Under the pieces are notes generated by a model. It saw nothing but the letters and a program-made list of their open reading frames with translations. It did not search any database and was not told the DNA's origin. Below, one piece after another: positions 57,126 to 64,000 of a stretch of 64,000 bases of DNA (its first letter is position 1; every line of letters begins with the position of its first letter). The position numbers were made by a program, and so were the translations under genes. This stretch comes from Candidatus Pacearchaeota archaeon (GTDB lineage Archaea; Nanobdellota; Nanobdellia; Pacearchaeales; GW2011-AR1): assembly GCA_018304105.1 (NCBI GenBank), contig JAGVWX010000007.1:36779-100778 (forward strand). Direction: 5' to 3'.

Positions 57126-57327
57126 CTTCGTCTCTTAGGTCTTTTAGTATTCTTTTTCTTGAGAGTTTGCCGTATTTTTTACCCAAAAATCCTGCGATTG
57201 ATTTTTTTGTCCGCTCAATGGCTAGCTTATTTATTGTTTCTTCGTATGATTTTGCTTCCAGCTCCTGCTTTAATTTTTTTAAGAGCTGCAGTGTTCTTGT
57301 GTTAATCTGAATTGTTGTTTTTTCCAT
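57112..57327 (-). CDS. VapB-type antitoxin, second locus
   Basis: A protein of 71 residues. The N-terminal TTIQINTRTLQLLKKLKQEL strand-helix suits an RHH domain; the C-terminal acidic end (LKDLRDEDDRF) should bind the toxin. The promoter just upstream is a run of TATATAG-like repeats (57335-57356) that could be the operator. Confidence 0.75.
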   Translation of the reverse strand: MEKTTIQINTRTLQLLKKLKQELEAKSYEETINKLAIERTKKSIAGFLGKKYGKLSRKRILKDLRDEDDRF

Positions 57328-57446
57328 TAGGTTATATAGTTATATAGTATATAAATTTTCTGATTTGTTTCTATTCTTGAGGTCGCTATTATCTGTGATA
57401 ACGTCGTTTACATTTGGTTTATTAATTAGTTTGTCTAAAATTCTCG

Positions 57447-57830
57447 ATGGATAAAGTTGTGCATTTCGAGATTCCTTATAATGATGCAGGGAGGGCGACA
57501 AAATTTTACTCGGAGGTTTTTGATTGGGATATTGAAGCAGTTCCGGAAATGAATTATCATATGGTTCGGACAGTTGAAGTGGACAAGAAGAGAATGCCAA
57601 AGGTGAAGGGCGCGATAAATGGCGGGATGTTCAAGAGAGATGGGCTGCTGAAGGGGCCGCTTATTACAATAGATGTTAAAGATATCGAAGATACTATTGA
57701 GAAGATTGAAGAGAATGGCGGGAAGGTCGTTAGGGAGAAGATGAACATCGGAGATATGGGATATGTTGCTTATTTCTCAGACAGCGAGGGAAATATTGTT
57801 GGGCTTTGGGAAACTATGAAGAAGTCTTGA
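57447..57830 (+). CDS. VOC-superfamily (glyoxalase-like) protein
   Basis: A protein of 127 residues with two beta-alpha-beta-beta-beta modules. HFEIPYNDAGRATKFYSEVF begins the first and the sequence ends YFSDSEGNIVGLWE. Family members bind a metal and act as glyoxalases, dioxygenases or resistance proteins. The substrate cannot be told. Confidence 0.85.
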   Translation: MDKVVHFEIPYNDAGRATKFYSEVFDWDIEAVPEMNYHMVRTVEVDKKRMPKVKGAINGGMFKRDGLLKGPLITIDVKDIEDTIEKIEENGGKVVREKMNIGDMGYVAYFSDSEGNIVGLWETMKKS

Positions 57831-57837
57831 ATGGATA

Positions 57838-57858
57838 AATAGCTTAAATTTTCAGAGA
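57838..57858. repeat. AATAGCTTAAATTTTCAGAGA dispersed motif
   Basis: Fourth copy of the motif, 8 nt after the VOC stop codon. It may act in 3' ends or be a small mobile or structural repeat. Confidence 0.5.
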
Positions 57859-58005
57859 CTGATATTGTTAATGATTTTGTTCGGTCAGGGAATGAGGTGG
57901 GGTGGGAAGAACAACCTTTGGTTCCATAGTTTCTTTATTGATATATGACTATTGTCAAGTGACTACAAACAGAAGGTTTAAATAGAATAAAAGTTCTTGA
58001 GATGT

Positions 58006-58752
58006 ATGAAAGAAAAATCTTCAAGAATGTGGGGCTGGAAGAAAAAGGCGGCTGTAATTGTATTGGCTGGCTTAGCTGCTGCTGGCGCGGCTGCGGTAGT
58101 AAATGTTTTTAGGAACGAAGATGCTCGCTGGGCGCAGAGACAACGAGCGGGGATTGTTTCGGCGGTTTGCGCGCAAAATGCGGATGCGAATTATAGAGCA
58201 GTTCAAGAAAAGATTTATGATGGCTCGTTGCAAGATTCTTTATCTGAAGAAGTTATTGTTGGGTTGCAAGATAGCCTAAATATTTCTGATTTGCAGGCGC
58301 GCTCGCTAGCCCAATCGCAATCAGAATTTTATTCTTTCTTGAGACGGAATTATGCGAGCGGCGTTGACCGTAAAAGAATTGAAGATGATGCGTTGACGAG
58401 TCAGGGAAATGCGCTTGAACAACAGCTCGGAAACTCGTTAAAATCTTGTGGCGTATCATTTGATGAAGATGTTTTGGATAGAGCAATGCTTGGGTTTGCA
58501 GTGGGAGGTTATAAGGGGCGCTGGACTGGTCAGAAAAGAGTAGGCGACTTTCGTTTTGAAGCTCCAGCGTATAATTTTTATTCAGACTTGCTTAAAAATC
58601 CTAGAAGAAAATACTTGTATAATTTGACTTGGCCTCCCTTTAGACTTTCTTTTGAGTATGTAGCTCAAAAAGCAGACAAGAACAACGACAAACTCATCAC
58701 AGTTAGAGAAGCTATTGATCAACTCAGAGAAGAACTTAAGGGGATAAAATAA
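58006..58752 (+). CDS. membrane-anchored protein of unknown function
   Basis: A protein of 248 residues. A short basic cytoplasmic end is followed by a helix (AAVIVLAGLAAAGAAAVVNV) and then an external helical domain of about 200 residues. The end DKNNDKLITVREAIDQL resembles a single EF-hand-like loop, perhaps binding calcium. TTTAAATA (57977-57984) lies about 26 nt before the ATG. Confidence 0.6.
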   Translation: MKEKSSRMWGWKKKAAVIVLAGLAAAGAAAVVNVFRNEDARWAQRQRAGIVSAVCAQNADANYRAVQEKIYDGSLQDSLSEEVIVGLQDSLNISDLQARSLAQSQSEFYSFLRRNYASGVDRKRIEDDALTSQGNALEQQLGNSLKSCGVSFDEDVLDRAMLGFAVGGYKGRWTGQKRVGDFRFEAPAYNFYSDLLKNPRRKYLYNLTWPPFRLSFEYVAQKADKNNDKLITVREAIDQLREELKGIK

Positions 58753-58758
58753 TCGAAG

Positions 58759-59010
58759 ATGGAAGAAAATCAAAGGCCGGGAACGAACGCATTGGAACGG
58801 GAGGCGTCACTTATTCCTAATGCTGAGAAAAGCGAGACGCTCCGTTATGCGCCTGTTAGAAAAAATAGTTTAAAATTTAAATCTAATGTCTTAGCCTGTG
58901 TTCTTATCGCTGCTTCGCTTATTGCAGGAGCGTATGCTTCATGCAGGGCTTATGTTAATTATATGTCTGAATCCATAGAAGCGGCAGTAACTATTCCGAT
59001 TTCTCAATAA
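58759..59010 (+). CDS. small single-pass membrane protein
   Basis: A protein of 83 residues with one helix (NVLACVLIAASLIAGAYASC). It starts 6 nt after the preceding gene and is likely in the same operon. Confidence 0.55.
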   Translation: MEENQRPGTNALEREASLIPNAEKSETLRYAPVRKNSLKFKSNVLACVLIAASLIAGAYASCRAYVNYMSESIEAAVTIPISQ

Positions 59011-59011
59011 G

Positions 59012-60179
59012 TTATGCTCTGCAGGTTGGAACTCCATTTGCCTGAATTCTGCAAGTTCCCTTAGGGCAGCATTTTGAATAATCTTTACCTTTGCATTTTT
59101 CTTCGTTATTATCGTCACAAGTATTTGCAAACATAACCATATCCTCCACCAATCTCTATCCTTTTACAAGGTGCTGCATTATTTGGGCAGCAGAGTTTTC
59201 CTCCTTGTAACGCCTCGAATTCTGTGCATTTGGTTTCTGACGCAGAATCGCAAGATGATTTTACGCAATAGGGTGTTTTTACTTTGGCTATAACTTCTCC
59301 AAATAGGCCTTTGATTTCCTGGTAATGCGTACCACATTTTTCTTCGACTTTGCAACAAATATTCCAGGTGGTTGTTGGCCCAGAAGTTTGAACTATCTCT
59401 CCAGGACATCTCTGTTTATCTGTTGGACAGTCAGATGCAGTACAGAATCCGCCGAGTGTTACTTTCAGGGCACTAATTACTTTCGTACAGGTTTGTGTGG
59501 ACTTGACACAGCACATCTTTTCAACACAGCATTCTTCATCTGCCATGCAGCATGTTTTATAAGGATTAAATAGATTTCCTGTGTCGCCGCATTTTATTTT
59601 GCCATTACCATCGCAGCCATTGCATTCACATGTAGTTGATTTTGGTTTACAAGTTAATCCATTAAGGCATCTGCCTGCGTTGCACGTGTCTTCTGTATTT
59701 GCTCCAGATTCTCCACATATCGGCGGAATATTTGCAGGTGGCGGGGGCGGTGGAGCGACAACTTGCCCGGTTATGGGTGGGGAAGTTAGTGGTTCTGGTG
59801 GTGTATAGTTTGAATTTGGAGGTGCTTCCTGAGCTGCAATAACAGCCCCCATAATGTAGATAATATCATCGAGGTTTATATCTAAACCAGGGCCAGGGCA
59901 TTGCAAATATGACTTGACGATATCTGGAGTGTCAGCTTTGTTGCAGCAATCTAAAATATTTTTCCGAAAGTCCACTGACAGGCGAGAATTATCGCAGACG
60001 CATATTTTAGCTTTAATAATTGACGGGGCATAATTGCTTTTACATGTATAATCGTCGGAAATAGTCGGTGCCAAAAATGAGGGTATAAAGTCAGCAGGTT
60101 TTGAAAAAGCGAGGAAAAATACCAGACTGAAATAAATTGACAGAGAAATAATAAGCAGGACACCTACCTCTTTTTTCAT
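59012..60179 (-). CDS. secreted cysteine-rich protein with a probable 3' frameshift
   Basis: As sequenced the frame ends at 59115 (354 residues). Signal peptide or anchor (VLLIISLSIYFSLVFFLAF), a Pro-rich spacer with PPITGQVVAPPP, and then about 35 cysteines in CxxxxC and CC pairs. The last codons read YVCKYL-stop. One extra base in the AAA run near 59131 would instead give VCKNTCDDNNEEKC and continue KDYSKCCPKGTCR to a stop at 59012, 2 nt from the convergent gene. I therefore take 59012-60179 as the real extent and the indel as mutation or read error. Confidence 0.65.
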
Positions 60180-60267
60180 TTTATCTTAGATTACTTAACA
60201 ATTATATAGTTTTCGGTTTAAGTTTGAAAACAATTAAGCTTATAACTTAGTTAGAATAGATTTCTGT

Positions 60268-60981
60268 ATGGAAGTTAAGGGAATTAGAATCGAGTATCTT
60301 GGGCATTCGGGGTTTTTTGTAAACGGGGGCGGCAGGGATATAGCGATAGACCCGTACAACATTTCAAACAATGCGCCGAAAGCGGATTTAATATTGATAA
60401 CGCACAGCCATTATGACCATTGTTCGATAAAAGACATACAGAAAATAAAGAAAGATGGGGCAATAGTTGTAATTCCCGCGGACGCGCAATCAAAGATAGC
60501 CAAAATAGACAATGTTGACATGCAGATAATTGAGCCGGGAGATGAACTGCAGTTTGGGAATATTAAAGTTGAAGCGGTGCCGGCGTACAATGTGGATAAG
60601 GAATTTCATTCTAAACGAGACGGCTGGATGGGTTTTGTGGTTAAGTTCAATGATGTAGTGGTTTACCATAGCGGTGACAGCGATAAAATTCCTGAAATGC
60701 AGAATCTTACGGGTTATGGGAAACACGGCATGGAGTTTGTTGCTTTGCTTCCGGTTTCAGGAAAGTATGTTATGAATGTAGAAGAGGCTGTAGATGCCGC
60801 TTCGCTGATTTCGCCTGACTTGGTGATTCCGATGCATTATGGGGCGGGAATTGCGGGAACGGTTGATGACGCTAAGAAGTTTGTTGAACTTTGCAGGGAA
60901 AAGGGATTAAGGGCGGAAATGCTGGAGAAGATTTACCTGCCATATCGCTCTAGCCAGAATGAACAAGATTATAGCTATTGA
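60268..60981 (+). CDS. metallo-beta-lactamase-fold hydrolase (UPF0173-like)
   Basis: A protein of 237 residues. The metal motif HSHYDH (about 46-51), H and D further on (VVYHSGDSD), and IPMHYG near the end match the UPF0173/YtkL-like branch of MBL-fold hydrolases. Substrate unknown. It is complete, with normal length. Confidence 0.87.
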   Translation: MEVKGIRIEYLGHSGFFVNGGGRDIAIDPYNISNNAPKADLILITHSHYDHCSIKDIQKIKKDGAIVVIPADAQSKIAKIDNVDMQIIEPGDELQFGNIKVEAVPAYNVDKEFHSKRDGWMGFVVKFNDVVVYHSGDSDKIPEMQNLTGYGKHGMEFVALLPVSGKYVMNVEEAVDAASLISPDLVIPMHYGAGIAGTVDDAKKFVELCREKGLRAEMLEKIYLPYRSSQNEQDYSY

Positions 60982-61031
60982 CGCTATTTTGACAATATTA
61001 ATTAATGCTTCTGTTGAATCGTTTTGTTTAC

Positions 61032-61319
61032 TCATTTTCTCTTCAATAACTCTTTTTTTATTTCCCTTAGGTCTAGCCGTATATCTTCTAGTTCTTTGTA
61101 TCTTATAAGTTTTTGCTCAGTCTCCTCCTGATTTAGGCTTATGCTCTTTATCTGGAGATAAACATTTGATAAAACAAATGCCAATATTAATATCAATGAG
61201 GCAACTGCGATGAACAGGATATTCAAAAGAGAGCCAGTTGCAGAGTATACATAATAATTAATGTCAAATTCTATTATTGCTATAATTATTCCCCATAGCT
61301 CCCAATTTGACTGAGCCAT
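61032..61319 (-). CDS. small membrane protein with cytoplasmic coiled coil
   Basis: A protein of 95 residues. Two hydrophobic segments (WGIIIAIIEF and LLNILFIAVASLILILAFVLS) are followed by a charged helix (EETEQKLIRYKELEDIRLDL). No known family. Confidence 0.6.
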   Translation of the reverse strand: MAQSNWELWGIIIAIIEFDINYYVYSATGSLLNILFIAVASLILILAFVLSNVYLQIKSISLNQEETEQKLIRYKELEDIRLDLREIKKELLKRK

Positions 61320-61380
61320 CTTATCAATTGAATGTTTTCAGTTAATAAAAATTTATATATCTTGGAGTTTAGGGATTGAG

Positions 61381-62433
61381 ATGGAACAAATTAATTTTTT
61401 GGTTGGAAGCGAGAAGAGATTTTATGATTGGATTTCGGGGTTGAATGAAAAAGATAAAGTCGCTTTGCTTAGTCACGTTGATTCAGATGGGGTTGCAAGC
61501 GCGAAGATTGTTAATGAAGTTGTTGACGCAGATATATTGAAATTAGTTAATTATGAAGAACTTAATGATGAATTGATTTTGAGATTAAAGAGTCAGAAGA
61601 TAAAAAGATTAATTCTTACAGACCTGGCGATGGACGATATGAAATTTGTCAAGAAGGCGGGAAAGGAGTTTGATGTGTTGTGGATAGATCATCATAAGAT
61701 AATGGAAGACGTGAATTCTGATAAAATTGTTTATTTAAACCCGGGCGGAAATAATCTTTATTGCGCGGCGTATCTTTGTTATTATCTTTTTTCTAAGATT
61801 CAGAATTTAGAAGATCACGATTGGCTTGTCGCCTGCGCATGCTTGTCAGATTTTACTGTTTACAAAAATCGGAAATGGATGGAAGAAATTTTTGAGAAAT
61901 ACAACGACAAAACAAAGATAGAACCGATGAGTTTGGAAAATGGCCCTATTCAGAATCTTAAGAGGACGCTTGAGTTTGCGATTATTTATTTTAAGACGAA
62001 AAAGGAGCTGGATAAAATATTGAATCTTATTGGTAAAAATATTAATGGTATGAAAATTCTTGAGAGTTATGCGAGAGAAGTAGAAAATGAGATTAATTCT
62101 GTTGTTAAAAGATTCGAGAAAGAAAAAGAAGAAATTAATGGAAGATTGGTTTTTAAGTTCGAGCCGAAATTTGAGATTGGCTCACTTGCTTCTACCACTA
62201 TCAGCAACATGAAATCTCCCGATAAGACTGTGATTTTGATAAGGCCGATTGATGAGAAGATGTGCGCGGTCTCAATGAGAAGACAGAATTCTGGGGAAGA
62301 CATGGACAAACTGATGAAAAACGCTTTGCAGGGGTTAGAGAATTCGGGGGGCGGAGGGCATATTCCCGCCGCGGGAGGACATTTTTTGAGGAAAGATCTT
62401 GAAAAATTCAAAGAGAAACTTAAACGGTTGTGA
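61381..62433 (+). CDS. DHH-family phosphoesterase (RecJ-like)
   Basis: A protein of 350 residues. HVDSDGVAS, ILTDLAM, WIDHHK (DHH motif, about residue 103) and the DHHA1-type end GGHIPAAGGHF are present. The family includes RecJ nucleases, nanoRNases and cyclic dinucleotide phosphodiesterases. Archaeal members with this short form are often called RecJ-like and can partner the replicative helicase; which activity applies here is not clear. Confidence 0.85.
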   Translation: MEQINFLVGSEKRFYDWISGLNEKDKVALLSHVDSDGVASAKIVNEVVDADILKLVNYEELNDELILRLKSQKIKRLILTDLAMDDMKFVKKAGKEFDVLWIDHHKIMEDVNSDKIVYLNPGGNNLYCAAYLCYYLFSKIQNLEDHDWLVACACLSDFTVYKNRKWMEEIFEKYNDKTKIEPMSLENGPIQNLKRTLEFAIIYFKTKKELDKILNLIGKNINGMKILESYAREVENEINSVVKRFEKEKEEINGRLVFKFEPKFEIGSLASTTISNMKSPDKTVILIRPIDEKMCAVSMRRQNSGEDMDKLMKNALQGLENSGGGGHIPAAGGHFLRKDLEKFKEKLKRL

Positions 62434-62507
62434 TTTTTCTTATTTCTTGCACAACAATCAAATATTTAAACAGGAGCAACGAGATTTTAACAATAAATTG
62501 AGGACGT

Positions 62508-63632
62508 ATGTTCTCGAATAAACAATGTAAGGAGGTACTGAAAAAAGTGGTACTAGATTTTGCAAAAGAAGCCATTGCCAATGCGGGCAAGAACAGCATC
62601 AATTTTGATGAGTTGAGAGCTGGAAAAGCGAATATTAAAGTTTTTGGAGTTGGCGGTGCGGGTTGCAACTCTGTAACATGGTTGTTCAATAAAGGAATTT
62701 CTGGGGCAACTGTTTATGGTGTTAATACTGACGCGCTGCATCTTTCAATTACGAAAGCTGATGAGAAAGTCCTAATTGGCAAGGAACTAACTCGTGGTCT
62801 TGGTGCGGGCGGAAAGCCAAAAGTCGGAATGGAGGCTGCTAAGGAGTCTGTCTCTGAATTGAAAAGAGCGACTGGCGGCGCGGACATGGTTTTCATCGTT
62901 ACCGGGCTTGGCGGAGGAACTGGAACTGGCGCTTCACCTATCATAGCTCAATTAGCTAAGGAGTCTGGAGCAGTTGTTATTGCGGTTGCTACGATGCCTT
63001 TTGACTGCGAGAAAGTCAGACAAGATAAGGCTGAATTTGGCTTACAAGAATTGACAGAGGTTGTTGATACAGCGATTCTAATCGATAATAATCGACTTGT
63101 AGATATTGCTGGTAATTTGCCTATGGAACAAGCATTTGCGGTTGCGAACGAATTGATAAGTACAATGATTAAAGGTATAGTTGAGACTATTACGCTTCCA
63201 TCATTGATTAACTTAGACTATGCGGACGTTTCTGCAATTATGAAGAACGGCGATGTCGCTGTTATTGGTGTTGGCGAGGCTGACACACAAGACAGAGTTG
63301 GCGAGGCTGTTCGACAGGCATTGACACAACCATTATTGGATGTTGACTACAGAGGTGCGACAGGAGCGCTTGTCCATATAACATGCGGGCCAGACTTCAA
63401 ACTTGAGGAATTCGCAGGAGTTGGTGAACTCGTAACAGAGAACATCAGCAACGATGCACAGGTTATTATCGGAGCAAGAATCAACAAAGACTTTGCTAAC
63501 AAGGTCAGAGTTATTACGATTATGACTGGTGTAAAGTCCCCATATATTTTGGGAAGAGAAGCCTTCAGGAAAGAAGAGAAGGGCGGCATGAAGCCAGAAA
63601 TGTCTGATCTTGGAATAGAAGTTTTCAGATAA
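62508..63632 (+). CDS. ftsZ: cell division GTPase FtsZ
   Basis: A protein of 374 residues. GVGGAGCNSV, tubulin signature G135-G-G-T-G-T-G141, NNRLVD and GALVHITCG identify FtsZ. It forms the division ring. It has an N-terminal extension of about 42 residues and a short C-terminal tail without an obvious conserved linker peptide. An in-frame GTG at 62547, preceded by GGAGGT at 62531, is a possible alternative start. No SepF gene was seen in the window. Confidence 0.95.
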   Translation: MFSNKQCKEVLKKVVLDFAKEAIANAGKNSINFDELRAGKANIKVFGVGGAGCNSVTWLFNKGISGATVYGVNTDALHLSITKADEKVLIGKELTRGLGAGGKPKVGMEAAKESVSELKRATGGADMVFIVTGLGGGTGTGASPIIAQLAKESGAVVIAVATMPFDCEKVRQDKAEFGLQELTEVVDTAILIDNNRLVDIAGNLPMEQAFAVANELISTMIKGIVETITLPSLINLDYADVSAIMKNGDVAVIGVGEADTQDRVGEAVRQALTQPLLDVDYRGATGALVHITCGPDFKLEEFAGVGELVTENISNDAQVIIGARINKDFANKVRVITIMTGVKSPYILGREAFRKEEKGGMKPEMSDLGIEVFR

Positions 63633-63639
63633 ACTCAGT

Positions 63640-63681
63640 TATTTATTTTTTATTTTTCTTCTTCTTTTTTTATTTTTACCT
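63640..63681 (+). terminator. T-rich termination region after ftsZ
   Basis: TTATTTATTTTTTATTTTTC followed by more T-runs immediately after the stop fits archaeal U-tract termination. Confidence 0.5.
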
Positions 63682-63693
63682 TCATGAAGTTTT

Positions 63694-63900
63694 TTACAAT
63701 AGAGAAAGAGTAAACTGATTATTGTAACCAATATAGATTAAAATTCTGCTTTGTAATACATCTCTTCCAATTAAACAGCAAATATCTTGCCCATCTAATG
63801 ATGCTCCAATAAATGGCCCTTCATAAATGAGTCCGTGCGAAGGAATAAGCATCCTCATGAAATATTGATAGCGTTCGTGATCTTTTGAAGAAGGAGTATT
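63694..63900 (-). pseudogene. C-terminal fragment of an aspartic-protease-like protein
   Basis: The minus strand reads TPSSKDHERYQYFMRMLIPS, then GLIYEGPFIGASLDGQDICC and LIGRDVLQSRILIYIGYNN, ending at 63694. The IGRDVL...LIYIG segment recalls the C-terminal half of small retropepsin-like proteins; the catalytic DTGA half is absent and an upstream stop closes the frame. An ATG at 63858 could start a 54-residue peptide. It is probably a remnant. Confidence 0.45.
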
Positions 63901-63917
63901 AAATTAGGCGCGGGAAA

Positions 63918-63956
63918 TCTACACCTTTCAAGGTGGGGATGAGAGCGCCCCAAACT
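63918..63956. repeat. hairpin near the window end
   Basis: ACACCTTTCAAGGTGGGGAT contains the palindrome CACCTT/AAGGTG, with GCGC and GAGCGCCCC at the two sides. It recalls terminal hairpins of IS200/IS605-type elements, but no transposase or TnpB gene is present in the window. Confidence 0.35.
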
Positions 63957-64000
63957 ATTTTTAGTAAAAAGATTATAAAAAAGTGAACAAGATTGTTGTT

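Overview
The window is almost certainly a piece of an AT-rich archaeal chromosome from a small-genome lineage of the DPANN type (Woesearchaeota, Pacearchaeota and relatives). This is an inference from gene content, not from a marker tree. Archaeal information-processing genes are present: aRF1, ribosomal protein L15e, NAC, Sec61-beta, GatE, archaeal-type ValRS and AsnRS, and an intron-containing tRNA-Asn. Bacterial-like genes sit among them: an AspRS without its insertion domain, Lgt, UppP, PepF, MetRS and FtsZ. Many housekeeping genes have a TATA-like box about 25 nt before the ATG and no leader, which suggests leaderless mRNAs. Several surface-protein genes instead have Shine-Dalgarno motifs.

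Layout. 0-5 kb: two exported proteins with pilin-like N-termini (one with a VWA domain), a Ser/Gly-rich membrane protein and a frameshifted pilin-like gene. 5-9.8 kb: a RelE-like toxin-antitoxin pair, a stand-alone tRNA-binding OB-fold protein, a MinD-like ATPase and an M3 oligopeptidase. 10-17 kb: NAC, Sec61-beta, a STAS protein, endonuclease III, a lamin-tail/anchor operon and ValRS. 17.2-19.6 kb: aRF1 split by a 431-residue intein exactly at its catalytic GGQ. 20.0-32.5 kb: a highly structured leader of about 385 nt, then a 3455-residue surface protein with three LamG repeats and two C-terminal helix-turn-helix units, then two smaller surface genes. 32.6-40 kb: PAS protein, MgtE-like transporter, L15e, MetRS, a ribbon-helix-helix protein, UppP and a zinc-ribbon protein. 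40-45 kb: Lgt between a Cys-rich secreted protein gene and a broken copy of its 3' end, in a region rich in repeats. 45-54 kb: GatE, VapBC, a PKD lipoprotein, AspRS, an Lrp regulator, and tRNA-Asn preceded by tandem copies of its own 5' end, then AsnRS. 54-64 kb: small exported proteins, a phosphoesterase, a second VapBC, a VOC protein, a Cys-rich secreted protein with a 3' frameshift, an MBL hydrolase, a DHH phosphoesterase and FtsZ.

The most unusual material is non-coding. Intergenic elements carry a perfect single-base-loop G-quadruplex motif on the minus strand next to a hairpin or within an inverted repeat, and several are bounded by TTGTTGAAAA-type inverted ends. A second hairpin family keeps its pairing while its stem sequence changes. 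The leader of the giant surface gene starts with a 19-nt segment perfectly complementary to a motif repeated in two downstream hairpin loops. That leader, together with the giant gene that ends in helix-turn-helix units, is my best candidate for an undescribed regulatory system.

At least three genes have probable single-base frameshifts. Some of these may be sequencing or assembly errors, so they should be confirmed from reads before any biological reading.
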